Source: Phreatobacter aquaticus
GTDB lineage: Bacteria; Pseudomonadota; Alphaproteobacteria; Rhizobiales; Phreatobacteraceae
Direction: 5' to 3'
Length of the DNA stretch: 64,000 nucleotides
NCBI RefSeq assembly: GCF_005160265.1
Contig: NZ_CP039865.1
Span: 1,202,828-1,266,827 of the forward strand
Positions 10,291-18,711 of the stretch are shown piece after piece. The translations under genes were made by a program, and so were the position numbers. The notes beneath the pieces are model-generated. The model did not search any database. It worked only from the letters and a program-made list of their open reading frames with translations, and was not told the DNA's origin. The number at the start of each line of letters is the position of its first letter. The stretch's first letter is position 1.

Positions 10291-10911
10291 ATGGTCGATC
10301 ACACGCCGATCAGCCGGCTCGCCATGCGCCAACGTTCCGATGTGCGCCATGACGACGACGCGCGATTTCTCCGCAACTGGCTGAAGAACCCGCTGCGCAT
10401 GGGCGCCGTCACGCCGTCGGGCCCGGTGCTCGCGCGCAAGATGGCGAGCTATGTCGATCCCGCCGGCACCGGCCCTGTGATCGAGCTTGGACCCGGCACC
10501 GGACCGATGACGGCGGCTCTCGTCGCCCGCGGCGTCGATCCCGCCCGTCTCGTGCTGGTGGAATATTCCGTCGAATTCTGCCGGCTGCTGCGCGAGCGCT
10601 TTCCCCTGGCGACCGTGGTTCACGGCGATGCCTATTCGCTGTCGAAGACGCTGGCCGGCAAGCTCAGCCAGCCGGCCGACGCGCTGGTGTCCGGCCTGCC
10701 GCTGGTCACCCGGCCCGAGCCCATCCGCATGAAGTTGCTCGCCGAGGCCTTCGACCTGATGAAGCCCGGCGCGCCGTTCATCCAGTTCACCTATGCGGTG
10801 GTCTCGCCGATTCCGATCAAATCAGGCGGTTTCTCAGCCGAACCCTCGGAGCGCGTCTGGCGAAACATTCCGCCTGCCCGCGTCTGGGTCTATCGCCGCG
10901 GCGGCTCCTGA
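10291..10911 (+). CDS. Class I SAM-dependent methyltransferase, phospholipid N-methyltransferase (PmtA)-like
   Basis: The 206-aa protein has the SAM-binding motif VIELGPGTGPMTAALVARG near residues 64-82, followed by LVLVEYSVEFCRLL. The FLRNWLKNPLRMGAVTPSG segment before it is typical of the COG3963 group. That group includes phosphatidylethanolamine N-methyltransferases and is distantly related to rRNA adenine dimethylases. A role in phosphatidylcholine synthesis is possible but inferred only from that family resemblance. It begins soon after the dnaQ terminator and stands alone, facing pdeM. A later ATG at 10324 is a possible alternative start. Confidence 0.78.
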   Translation: MVDHTPISRLAMRQRSDVRHDDDARFLRNWLKNPLRMGAVTPSGPVLARKMASYVDPAGTGPVIELGPGTGPMTAALVARGVDPARLVLVEYSVEFCRLLRERFPLATVVHGDAYSLSKTLAGKLSQPADALVSGLPLVTRPEPIRMKLLAEAFDLMKPGAPFIQFTYAVVSPIPIKSGGFSAEPSERVWRNIPPARVWVYRRGGS

Positions 10912-10919
10912 CGGGCGGC

Positions 10920-11633
10920 TCAATCCGGCCAGCACTGGCCGTGCCCGACCGCATAGACGCGGTCGTCGCCCAGCATTAGCACCGACAACCCTTCAGGAAA
11001 CAGCCGTGATATCGCGGGATCGCGCAGGTTGAGCCCGCCGGCATAGGTGCCCATGGCCGGCATGATCAGGCGCTGGCCGTCATGGACGAAGGCGCGACGG
11101 CGCACCGCCCGTCCGCGGCCCCGGATCTTGGCGCAAGGGTGGAGATGGCCGGCGATTTCCGGCCCCGTGGGCCTGAGGCTCGGCTCATGGATGAAGGCAA
11201 TGCCCGCCTCGTCCAGGCTGTCGGCATGGCTGCCCGCAAGCGCGCCCGAGAGGTCCGGATCGTGATTGCCGGCGATCCACAGCCAGTCGACGCCGCGCTG
11301 GAGACCGGCAAGAACCGCCCGATCGTCCTCCGCCATCCGCGCCGGCCCGGCACCATCGTGAAAACTGTCGCCCAGTGCCACCACCCGGCGCGGCCGGTAG
11401 CGGGCGATCAGCGCCGCCAGTGCGGCCAGCGTGACGCCGGTATCGTAGGGCGGCAGGAACTGGCCGCGGGTGGCGAAGCTCGAGCCTTTTTCGAGATGCA
11501 GATCGGAGACGACCAGCGTGGCGGCCGCGTCCCACCACAGCGCGCCGGCACAATCCGCGACGAAATCCTCAGCCCCGAGGGTCAGGATCGTGTCTGCCGC
11601 CGCCTTGTCCGCCAGTGCCGCCATCATCCTCAT
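10920..11633 (-). CDS. pdeM: Ligase-associated DNA damage response endonuclease PdeM (metallophosphoesterase)
   Basis: This 237-aa calcineurin-like phosphoesterase has the ordered metal-binding motifs VSDLHLEKG (near residue 43), ALGDSFHD (near 92), IAGNHDPD (near 120) and AGHLHP (near 161). Proteins of this type are encoded with an Lhr-like helicase, an ATP-dependent DNA ligase and a beta-CASP exonuclease in a proposed DNA-damage cluster. Here only the helicase is adjacent, with start and stop codons overlapping (ATGA). Endonuclease activity is inferred from the family. Confidence 0.88.
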   Translation of the reverse strand: MRMMAALADKAAADTILTLGAEDFVADCAGALWWDAAATLVVSDLHLEKGSSFATRGQFLPPYDTGVTLAALAALIARYRPRRVVALGDSFHDGAGPARMAEDDRAVLAGLQRGVDWLWIAGNHDPDLSGALAGSHADSLDEAGIAFIHEPSLRPTGPEIAGHLHPCAKIRGRGRAVRRRAFVHDGQRLIMPAMGTYAGGLNLRDPAISRLFPEGLSVLMLGDDRVYAVGHGQCWPD

Positions 11634-14158
11634 CGTCCGACGCCGGCTTCCGCCAGCAGATCTGATTCCGCCTCCGCCATGATGGCTTCGGCCGCCTCGC
11701 CATAGACCGGCTCGCGGCCGATCTCCAGCATGACCGGCACCGCCAGCGGCGAGATCCGCTCGAGATCCTTGTGCACGATTCGGCCCTTGATGCGCGACAG
11801 CATCTGCGCCAGGCGGGCAATGTCGAGGAGGCCGGTTGCCGCATCGGCGCGGGCCGCGCGCAAGAGCAGATGGTCCGGCTCGTGGCGGCGCAGCACGTCA
11901 TAGACGAGATCGGTCGAAATCGTCACCTGCCGGCCGGTCTTTTCCTTGCCGGGATGGCGCCGCTCGATCAGCCCGGCAATGACCGCGCAGGTGCGGAACG
12001 TGCGTTTCATCATCTGGCTCTCGTCGAGCCAGGCCTCGAGATCGTCGCCCAGCATGTCCTGGTCGAACAGGGCATCGATCGATAGGTCGCCCCGCCGTAT
12101 GGCGGCTCCCAGGTCCGACAGGCCCCAGACCGAGATCGAATAATCATTGGCGACGAAGCCCATGGGGCGGAGCTTCAGCCGCTCCAGCCGCCGGGTCAGC
12201 AACATGCCGAGCGTCTGGTGGGCGAGGCGGCCCTCGAACGGATAGGCGACGAGATAGGACTTGCCCGAGCGCGGGAAGGTCTCGACCAAGAGCTGGTCGC
12301 GCCTGGGGATCACCGAGCGGAACCGCTGCAGTTCCAGCCATTCCGACACCTGATCGGGGAGTTTCGACCACGAGGCCTGATCGGCCAGCATGGCGCGCAC
12401 GCCCTCGGCGAGAAAGGTCGAGAGCGGAAACTTGCCGCCGGCATAGGCCGGAACCTTCGGCTCGGTGGCGGAAGACCTCGCCACATAGACCTCGTTCTCC
12501 ACCAGCGCCTCGTAGCGCAGCACCTCGCCGGCGAACACGAACGTATCGCCCGGCACCAGCCCCTCGACGAAATATTCCTCCACCTCGCCGAGAACCCTGC
12601 CGCCGCGGGCGATCGGCCCGGAATAGCCATGGGCCGGCTGGCGGGCCGAGCGCACCAGCCGGATCTTCAGCATGGGCGATTCGACGATCGTGCCGACATT
12701 GATCCGGTATTGGGTCGCAAGCTTCGGATGGCTCAGGCGCCAGGCGCCGTCCTTGCCCTGGCGGATCTTGGCGAAGCGCTCGTAGGACTTCAGCGCATAA
12801 CCGCCGGTGGCCACGAAGGCGACCGTATCCTCGAAATCCTTGGGGCTGAGATCCGCATAGGGCGCGGCCGAGCGGACTTCCTCATAAAGCTGATTCACGT
12901 GAAACGGTCCGGCGCAGGCCGTGCCCAGCACATGCTGCGCCAGCACGTCGAGCGCGCCTTTGCGCAGGGGTTGCGTATCCTGCGCCCCCTTCGCCACAGC
13001 ATCGATGGCAGCGCGGCACTCCATCACCTCGAACCGGTTCGCCGGCACCAGAATGGCCTCGGACGCCTCATCGAGGCGATGGTTGGCCCGGCCGATCCGC
13101 TGCATCAGCCGGCTCGCGCCCTTTGGCGCGCCGACATTCATGACGAGATCGACATCGCCCCAATCGATGCCGAGATCGAGCGAGGAGGTGCAGACGACCG
13201 CCTTCAGCTTGCCGGCGGCCATGGCGTCCTCGACGCGGCGGCGCTGCGTCACGTCCAGCGAACCGTGATGGAGCGCAATCGCCAGCCCATCCTCGTTGAT
13301 CGTCCACAGCGCCTGGAAGATCATCTCGGCCTGCGAGCGCGTGTTGACGAAGACCAGCGTCGTGCGATGGGTCTGGATCGCGGCATAGATGTCGGCCAGC
13401 GCATGGCGCGCCGAATGGCCGGCCCAGGGCAGCCGCGCCGCGCTGTCGAGCATAGAGACCTCGGCCTGTGCTCCCTTCTCCGCCACCACGATATCGGCGG
13501 CGATGGCGTCAGGCCCCTGCGGCACGAGAAACCGCGCGAGATCGGCGGGATCGCTGACCGTTGCCGACAGCCCGACGGTGGTGAGATGCGGCGCGAGGCG
13601 AAACAGCCGGGCAAGCCCCAGCGACAGGAGATCGCCGCGCTTGGAGGTGACCAGCGCATGCAGCTCGTCCAGCACCACGCGGCGGAGCGAGCCGAAGAGA
13701 TGCGGCGCATCGGCGGAGGCGAGCAGAAGCGCCAGCTGTTCCGGCGTGGTGAGCAGGATATCCGGCGGATCGGCGCGCTGGCGTGCCCGTTTCGAGGCCG
13801 GCGTGTCGCCGGTGCGCGTCTCGATGCGCAGCTTCAGGCCCATCTCGTCGACGGGCTTGTAGAGATTGCGCGCCACATCCACGGCCAGCGCCTTGAGCGG
13901 TGAAATATAGAGCGTGTGCAGGCCGCGTCCGCGATTGGGCCTGGCCTCGGCAAGCTCCACCAGCGTCGGCAGGAAGCCCGCCAGCGTCTTGCCGGCGCCG
14001 GTCGGCGCCACCAGCAGGGCCGAGCGGCCCTCGGCCGCGACCTTCAGGAGATCGAGCTGATGGGCACGCGCGGCCCAGCCGCGGCTCGCGAACCAGGCGG
14101 CAAAGCGCGGAGGCAGGAGACCGGGCTCTCCCATGACGGCCGGGGCGCGGCGAGGCAT
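11630..14158 (-). CDS. Ligase-associated DNA damage response DEXH-box helicase (Lhr-like)
   Basis: This 842-aa superfamily 2 helicase begins with a Q-like region and Walker A APTGAGKTLAGFLPTL near residues 51-66. It has motif II LDELHAL, SAT in motif III (VGLSATVS), TLVFVNTRSQAEM (motif IV) and RIGRANHRLDEAS (motif VI, with the arginine finger). The C-terminal half is the Lhr-specific region. Family members act in DNA repair together with PdeM, a ligase and an exonuclease. It is translationally coupled to pdeM downstream. An in-frame parS-like sequence lies in its second half. ATG at 14158 is used, and MGEPGLLPP 24 bases later is an alternative. Confidence 0.92.
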   Translation of the reverse strand: MPRRAPAVMGEPGLLPPRFAAWFASRGWAARAHQLDLLKVAAEGRSALLVAPTGAGKTLAGFLPTLVELAEARPNRGRGLHTLYISPLKALAVDVARNLYKPVDEMGLKLRIETRTGDTPASKRARQRADPPDILLTTPEQLALLLASADAPHLFGSLRRVVLDELHALVTSKRGDLLSLGLARLFRLAPHLTTVGLSATVSDPADLARFLVPQGPDAIAADIVVAEKGAQAEVSMLDSAARLPWAGHSARHALADIYAAIQTHRTTLVFVNTRSQAEMIFQALWTINEDGLAIALHHGSLDVTQRRRVEDAMAAGKLKAVVCTSSLDLGIDWGDVDLVMNVGAPKGASRLMQRIGRANHRLDEASEAILVPANRFEVMECRAAIDAVAKGAQDTQPLRKGALDVLAQHVLGTACAGPFHVNQLYEEVRSAAPYADLSPKDFEDTVAFVATGGYALKSYERFAKIRQGKDGAWRLSHPKLATQYRINVGTIVESPMLKIRLVRSARQPAHGYSGPIARGGRVLGEVEEYFVEGLVPGDTFVFAGEVLRYEALVENEVYVARSSATEPKVPAYAGGKFPLSTFLAEGVRAMLADQASWSKLPDQVSEWLELQRFRSVIPRRDQLLVETFPRSGKSYLVAYPFEGRLAHQTLGMLLTRRLERLKLRPMGFVANDYSISVWGLSDLGAAIRRGDLSIDALFDQDMLGDDLEAWLDESQMMKRTFRTCAVIAGLIERRHPGKEKTGRQVTISTDLVYDVLRRHEPDHLLLRAARADAATGLLDIARLAQMLSRIKGRIVHKDLERISPLAVPVMLEIGREPVYGEAAEAIMAEAESDLLAEAGVGR
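12891..12906. promoter_or_regulatory. parS: parS-like site 4, inside the helicase gene
   Basis: TGATTCACGTGAAACG matches parS at 14 of 16 positions and keeps the central TTCACGTGAAAC. It is translated within the helicase as F-H-V-N. It lies about 6.4 kb to the right of the proposed origin, so sites flank oriC on both sides. Confidence 0.62.
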
Positions 14159-14227
14159 GGGACAGAACTAAAGGAGAACGGCCGGCTGGTCGAGAGAAAG
14201 CAAACTCACGTCCTATTATGTAGCGTG

Positions 14228-14644
14228 ATGGCTCGCGGTATCCCATTTGACAGCGAGCCCAAGCTGAAACGAGTCCTGATGCCACTCCTTATTCTCACCC
14301 TCCTCGCCACTCTCTCTGGCGCCCTTGGCGTTGGGCTCTCCGCGCTGGCCTCCCACGCCTATGCCGGCACGAGCCTGTCGGTGGCGGCGTCCATGCTGCT
14401 GATCCATGCGCCGGCTCTGCTGGCGGCGGCGGCGGGCATCAAGGCGGGGGTTCTGAACCGGAGCGTCGGGCTTGCCGGGGCCTATGTGCTGGCGGCCGGC
14501 CTCGCGCTGTTCTCGGGCGATCTCGTCGTGCGCACGCTCTATGGCGTGGCGCTGTTCCCCATGGCCGCGCCCATCGGCGGCATGGGGCTGATCGGCGGCT
14601 GGCTGGTTCTGGGTGTCGCGGGGCTGATGGCGCCCAGGGATTGA
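14228..14644 (+). CDS. DUF423 family small membrane protein
   Basis: The product is a 138-aa hydrophobic protein with about four membrane segments. LLATLSGALGVGLSALASHA near the N-terminus and PIGGMGLIGGWLVLGVAG at the C-terminus match the DUF423/YgdD family of inner-membrane proteins, whose function is unknown. An alternative start at 14279 (MPLLILTLL) gives 121 aa, close to the usual family length, and cannot be excluded. It is divergent from the helicase with a 69-bp gap and followed by a repeat-rich gene-free block. Confidence 0.75.
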   Translation: MARGIPFDSEPKLKRVLMPLLILTLLATLSGALGVGLSALASHAYAGTSLSVAASMLLIHAPALLAAAAGIKAGVLNRSVGLAGAYVLAAGLALFSGDLVVRTLYGVALFPMAAPIGGMGLIGGWLVLGVAGLMAPRD

Positions 14645-14654
14645 GGGCTTTCAA

Positions 14655-14789
14655 GGGTCCTTCGAGGCTCGGCTGAAGCCTCGCACCTCAGGATGAGGTG
14701 AGGAGAGGGCCGATCTCGTTCTCCTGCCATGTGCGGGCTCCCGCCTGTCCTCATCCTGAGGTGCGAACGACAGCGAGCCTCGAAGGATC
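14655..14789. repeat. Inverted dispersed repeat, family A (two facing copies)
   Basis: GGTCCTTCGAGGCTCGGCTG...CCTCAGGATGAGG at 14655-14700 is repeated as its inverse at 14748-14789, giving a long imperfect inverted repeat. A third partial copy (AAGGATCCTTCGAGGCTCGG) begins at 14992, and another lies at 33495-33539. The CCTCATCCTGAGG palindrome is a familiar dispersed intergenic element type of Hyphomicrobiales genomes. Confidence 0.75.
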
Positions 14790-14801
14790 GTTTCACCGCT
14801 G

Positions 14802-14962
14802 GCGCAGACCTTCACCTCGCCCCGTTGGGGAGAGGTCGACCGAAGGCGGAGCCTGAGGGCGGGTGAGGGGCTTTCGATCTCCCCGGTGATAGCTCGCCCC
14901 CTCACCCGGACGCTTCGCGTCCGACCTCTCCCCAACGGGGCGAGGTGAAGCGCGCGCCCGGC
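14802..14962. repeat. 161-bp palindromic repeat, family B, copy 1
   Basis: The unit begins GCGCAGACCTTCACCTCGCC and ends GGGGCGAGGTGAAGCGCGCG, so its two ends are inverted relative to each other and could form a long stem. Copy 2 at 15158-15318 has the same length and differs at roughly six positions. A shorter internal hairpin (GGACGCTTCGCGTCC) is in the centre. This looks like a miniature palindromic intergenic element and not a gene. Confidence 0.82.
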
Positions 14963-15034
14963 CGGATTTGCGCGCTTACCGAACAATCAAGAAGGATCCT
15001 TCGAGGCTCGGCGCAGGCGCAATCCTCTCCTGAT

Positions 15035-15122
15035 CGTCATGCCCGGCCTTGTGCCGGGCATCCACGACTTCTGTCGGCCCAGGATCAAGGCGTGGATGGC
15101 CGGGACAGGCCCGGCCATGACG
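15035..15122. repeat. Inverted dispersed repeat, family C
   Basis: CGTCATGCCCGGCCTTGTGC at the left end is mirrored by GGACAGGCCCGGCCATGACG at the right end, with the CATCCACG and CGTGGATGGC segments also inverted. This type of CCCGG-rich repeat is common between genes in Hyphomicrobiales. Confidence 0.72.
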
Positions 15123-15157
15123 CTGGGAGTGCGGGTGCAAAGCGGAGAGTGCCGAAA

Positions 15158-15318
15158 GCGCAGACCTTCACCTCGCCCCGTTGGGGAGAGGTCGACCGAA
15201 GGCGAAGCCTGAGGGCGGGAGAGGGGCTTTCGATCTCACCGGTGACAGTTCGCCCCCTCACCCGGACGCTTCGCGTCCGACCTCTCCCCAACGGGGCGAG
15301 GTGAAGCGCGTGCCCGGC
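15158..15318. repeat. 161-bp palindromic repeat, family B, copy 2
   Basis: This is a direct repeat of the 14802-14962 unit, 356 bp downstream, of identical length and near-identical sequence. The ends are again inverted relative to each other. The high identity suggests recent duplication or conversion. Confidence 0.82.
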
Positions 15319-15356
15319 AGGTCTTGCGCGCATTGAGGAGCCTGGAGCGGACGAAA

Positions 15357-15394
15357 CCCTCTCCCGTTCACGGGGAGAGGGAAGGGTGAGGGGC
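15357..15394. repeat. Short palindromic element, family D
   Basis: CCCTCTCCCGTTCACGGGGAGAGGG followed by AAGGGTGAGGGG. The same design (hairpin plus GTTAGGGTGAGGGG tail) occurs twice, inverted, at 33428-33467 and 33606-33644. Confidence 0.7.
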
Positions 15395-15458
15395 CGGTTC
15401 GGCCTGGGAGAATGGACGGGGTCTGGCGCGGGTGGCGGGCGGCCCGACCCGCCCTCAC

Positions 15459-15618
15459 GACGTCACCCCCGGCGAGCCGCGTCGCGGCAAGGGAAGGGGG
15501 TCCAGGAGCCACCTGCACGGTCATTCCGCCGCGCCTGGGCTCGCAAGCGGCTGCGAGGACCCGCCGCGGGGTCCTGGATCCCGTTCCCCTCGGCTGCGCC
15601 TCGGCCGGGGATGACGTC
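15459..15618. repeat. Imperfect inverted repeat, family E
   Basis: GACGTCACCCCCGGCGAGCC and the following GGGGGTCCAGGAGCC at the left are mirrored by GGGTCCTGGATCCCGTTCCC and GGCCGGGGATGACGTC at the right. This is the fifth distinct repeat type within 1.0 kb. The rest of 14645-15796 contains no gene I can support. Confidence 0.65.
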
Positions 15619-15680
15619 CGGGTGCGTGGCGGCGGCGGATCGGCGAGGCCAACAATCAACGGCCAGTCCGGCTCCACCCC

Positions 15681-15696
15681 CGTTCCACGTGAAACG
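15681..15696. promoter_or_regulatory. parS: Degenerate parS-like site 5
   Basis: CGTTCCACGTGAAACG matches parS at 13 of 16 positions, including CACGTGAAAC. It is intergenic, 101 bp before the MFS transporter start and at the edge of the repeat block. Whether ParB binds it is uncertain because it departs from the core at one inner position. Confidence 0.45.
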
Positions 15697-15796
15697 ACTT
15701 GCGCGTTCCACGCGCATCCGCCGTTCGGCTCATCTCCCTAGGCGGCATCGGCGAGAATGCTATTGTCGCCGGCCCTGCAGCCGAGAGGCCGAGCCC

Positions 15797-17035
15797 GTGA
15801 CGTTCCTTTCCCCCGCCGGCCAGGCCGAGGCCTCCGACATCGACGGCCGCGCCGCCTGGATCCGCCTCGGCATCGCCATCGCGCTTGGCACGATCGGCGG
15901 CGTCGGCATGTGGTCGGTGGTGGTCGTGCTGCCCGCCGTGCAGGCCGATTTCGGCGTGGCGCGGGGTGACGCCTCGCTGCCCTACACATTCGCGATGATC
16001 GGCTTGGCAATAGGCGGCGTGGCGCTCGGCCGGCTCACCGACCGGTTCGGCATCATGCTGCCGGCCATTGGCGGCGGGCTGATGCTGGCCCTGGGCTATG
16101 TCATCGCAGGCCTCGCCCCCAATATCTGGGTCTTCGCCATCGCCCACGGCCTGTTCATCGGCATGCTGGGCTCGGCGGCCGTGTTCGGGCCGCTCATGGC
16201 CCATGTCTCGCTCTGGTTCAACAAGCGGCGCGGCATCGCGGTCGCCATCTGCGCCTGCGGCAATTACATCGCCGGTGCCATCTGGCCGCAGGTCGTGCGC
16301 GTTCTGCTCGACGCCTATGGCTGGCGGGTCACCCATCTGATCATCGCGGTCATCGTCGTGGTGACCATGACGCCGCTGGCCCTGATGCTGCGTCGCAAGC
16401 CACCGGCCGAGCCCGCGGCGGTGCCCGGCGCGCCGATCAGCCGCCATGGCGGTTCACTCGGCCTCTCGCCCAATGCACTGATGGTGTTGCTGGCGGTGGC
16501 GGGCGTTGCCTGCTGCGTCGCCATGGCCATGCCGCAGGTCCATATCGTCGCCTATTGCGCCGATCTCGGCTATGGCGTGGCCCGTGGCTCGGAAATGCTG
16601 TCGCTGATGCTCGGTTTCGGCATCATTTCGAGGGTCGGCACCGGCTTCATCGCCGACCGGATCGGCGGGCTGGCGGCGCTGCTGCTCTCGTCGGCGCTGC
16701 AGGGCGTGGCTCTGCTCCTGTTCCTCACCTCCGACGCGCTGACGCCGCTCTACATCTTCTCCATCCTGTTCGGCCTGTTCCAGGGCGGCATCGTGCCCTG
16801 CTACGCCATCGTCGTGCGCGAGTATTTCTCGCCCGGCGAGGCGGCAACCCGCGTCGGCGTGGTGCTGATGTCGACCCTGCTCGGCATGGCGCTCGGCGGC
16901 TGGCTGTCCGGCGTGATCTACGACCTGACGCGGTCCTACCAGGCGGCCTTCATGAACGGCATCGCGTGGAATCTGGTGAACCTGACGGTCATGGGCTGGT
17001 TGCTCATGCGGCGCGAGCGGCTCGCGCGGGCCTGA
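15797..17035 (+). CDS. Major facilitator superfamily transporter
   Basis: The 412-aa protein has about twelve hydrophobic segments and an MFS motif-A-like loop GRLTDRFGIMLPAIGG after the second helix. A second copy, RVGTGFIADRIGGLAALL, follows in the C-terminal half. The substrate is not predictable from what I see; the layout resembles the oxalate/formate and monocarboxylate-type antiporters. GTG at 15797 was chosen because the conserved protein begins just after it. Upstream in-frame sequence reads through the repeat block and is not protein-like. It may be monocistronic, followed after 75 bp by a gene on the same strand. Confidence 0.85.
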   Translation: MTFLSPAGQAEASDIDGRAAWIRLGIAIALGTIGGVGMWSVVVVLPAVQADFGVARGDASLPYTFAMIGLAIGGVALGRLTDRFGIMLPAIGGGLMLALGYVIAGLAPNIWVFAIAHGLFIGMLGSAAVFGPLMAHVSLWFNKRRGIAVAICACGNYIAGAIWPQVVRVLLDAYGWRVTHLIIAVIVVVTMTPLALMLRRKPPAEPAAVPGAPISRHGGSLGLSPNALMVLLAVAGVACCVAMAMPQVHIVAYCADLGYGVARGSEMLSLMLGFGIISRVGTGFIADRIGGLAALLLSSALQGVALLLFLTSDALTPLYIFSILFGLFQGGIVPCYAIVVREYFSPGEAATRVGVVLMSTLLGMALGGWLSGVIYDLTRSYQAAFMNGIAWNLVNLTVMGWLLMRRERLARA

Positions 17036-17110
17036 CGCCGCCGAAACTTGGCGGTCGACGGGCTGGTACGGGCCATTGTATCCCTATTGGCCTCACCCCC
17101 GGGAGCTCCC

Positions 17111-17713
17111 ATGGTGCCTGTCACCCACATTCCGGTCGATGTCCGCAATGTCGATCAGCTGTTCGCCTCGTTCGATCCCTCGCCGTTTCACGAGCACAGC
17201 CTGAACAGCACGGCGGCGCAGTATATTGCCTCGCAGGCCTGGTACGCCCCGCGCTCGGCAACCTTTGTCATCGAGCTGACCATCAACGGCCGGCCGGCAC
17301 CCGCCAAGGCCGTGCAGCAGCTGAAAGCCGTGCTCGGCGATCATTTCGCCCGCATGGCCGCCAATGAGGCGCAGAATTTCCGCAAGCTGATCCGCACCGG
17401 CCTGATCTCGCTCGCCATCGGCCTGTTCGTTCTGGCGATCTGCACGGCCCTGTCGCGCGGCGTCGACAACATGCCGATCCCCGATGGCTGGCGCGAGGGC
17501 ATCCGCGACGGCATCTCGATGTTCGGCTGGGTTGCCAATTGGCGGCCGGCGCAGATCCTGTTCTACGACTGGTGGCCGGTGCGCCGCTCGCGCAACCTCT
17601 ATCGCCGCCTCACCCATGCCGGCGTGGTGGCGGGCAGCTCGAAGCGCGGTCAGGCCGATCCGGAAAATGACGCGCCGATCGATTCCATGCCGATCGAATC
17701 CGGGCCGACGTGA
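17111..17713 (+). CDS. Conserved membrane-anchored protein of unknown function
   Basis: The 200-aa protein starts MVPVTHIPVDVRNVDQLFASFDPSPFHEHSL and has one strong hydrophobic segment near residues 100-120 (ISLAIGLFVLAICTAL). It ends with WRPAQILFYDWWPVRRSRNLYRRL and a polar tail. The FDPSPFHE and FYDWWP-RR-LYRRL pattern is one I associate with a family of uncharacterised bacterial proteins; I cannot assign a function. The ATG at 17111 has a good GGGAG ribosome site eight bases upstream. It ends four bases from the convergent tadC end, and is probably independent of the pilus operon. Confidence 0.75.
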   Translation: MVPVTHIPVDVRNVDQLFASFDPSPFHEHSLNSTAAQYIASQAWYAPRSATFVIELTINGRPAPAKAVQQLKAVLGDHFARMAANEAQNFRKLIRTGLISLAIGLFVLAICTALSRGVDNMPIPDGWREGIRDGISMFGWVANWRPAQILFYDWWPVRRSRNLYRRLTHAGVVAGSSKRGQADPENDAPIDSMPIESGPT

Positions 17714-17717
17714 CGTC

Positions 17718-18695
17718 CTAGTTGGAAGCCATCAGGCGGATCACTGCCGGGCCCATGATGACGACGAACAGGCAGGGCAGGAAGAACACGATCATCGGCA
17801 CGGTCAGCTTGGGCGGCAGGGACGCCGCCTTCTTCTCGGCGTCCGACATGCGCATGTCGCGGTTTTCCTGGGCCATGACGCGCAGCGTGTTGGCGAGCGG
17901 CGTGCCGTAGCGCTCGGCCTGGATCAGCGCCATCGAGACCGCGCGCACGCCATCGAGATCGGTGCGCTTGGCCAGGTTCTCATAGGCCATGCGCCGGTCC
18001 TGCAGATAGGAAAGCTCGGCGGTGGTCAGCGTCAGTTCCTCGGCCAGCGCCACCGACTGGCTGCCGACCTCCTGGCTGACGCGCTTGAACGCCACCTCGA
18101 TCGACATGCCGCTTTCCACGCAGATCAGCAGCAGATCGAGCGAATCCGGGAAGGCGCGCTTGATCGAGGTCTGCCGCTTGGTGATCTCGTTCTTCAGGAA
18201 CAGCATGGGCAATTGCAGGCCGACATAGGCCGCAAACAGCGCCAGCAGCATGCGCACGATGGCCGGCTGCTTGATGTCGTTGATCACGAACAGATAGATC
18301 AGCGCCAGGAAGAAGGTGATGACCGGCACCACCATGCGGAACAGCAGGAAGACGAAATAGGGCGCCTGTCCGCGGTAGCCGGCCTGGATCAGCTTCATCC
18401 GCGCCTCGTCCTGGGCCAGATGCTTGGTCAGCTGCAGCTTGTCGACCACCATCATGATCCAGGCCTTGGTGGTCGGCCTGAGATTCGCGCGGTTGTTGCC
18501 GGCGGCCAGCGCCGCGCGCTCGCGCTCGCGGATCTTGTTGCGCTCCACCGACACCGCGCGCATGCGGCGGCCGAGATCGTCGCCCGCAACCAGCGGCATG
18601 GCGAAGGTCAGAATGGTCGCCATGACCGCGATCGCGATCAGCATCTGGATCATGAAGTCGCGGTCGTGGAGCCTGTCGAGGACGAGGTTCAGCAT
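17718..18695 (-). CDS. tadC: Tad pilus inner-membrane platform protein TadC
   Basis: TadC is one of two GspF-like integral membrane proteins forming the assembly platform of the Flp pilus. The 325-aa protein has an N-terminal hydrophobic segment (FMIQMLIAIAVMATILTFAMP) and two helices in the middle. It has the GspF domain DSLDLLLICVESGMSIEVAFKRVSQE, with ERYGTPLANTLRVMAQENRDMR before the terminal helix. It follows tadB by 16 bp and is the last gene of the minus-strand Tad unit. Confidence 0.93.
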   Translation of the reverse strand: MLNLVLDRLHDRDFMIQMLIAIAVMATILTFAMPLVAGDDLGRRMRAVSVERNKIRERERAALAAGNNRANLRPTTKAWIMMVVDKLQLTKHLAQDEARMKLIQAGYRGQAPYFVFLLFRMVVPVITFFLALIYLFVINDIKQPAIVRMLLALFAAYVGLQLPMLFLKNEITKRQTSIKRAFPDSLDLLLICVESGMSIEVAFKRVSQEVGSQSVALAEELTLTTAELSYLQDRRMAYENLAKRTDLDGVRAVSMALIQAERYGTPLANTLRVMAQENRDMRMSDAEKKAASLPPKLTVPMIVFFLPCLFVVIMGPAVIRLMASN

Positions 18696-18711
18696 GGCTC
18701 AAGCCCCATCA

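Noticed and set aside
12218-13903. 561-codon plus-strand open frame
   Set aside because: It is the antisense shadow of the helicase; rich in Arg, His and Asp with no recognisable domain.
14802-15318. Two direct 161-bp repeats as a possible CRISPR array or insertion sequence ends
   Set aside because: Units are too long and too few for CRISPR, are palindromic, and no transposase or cas gene lies between or near them.
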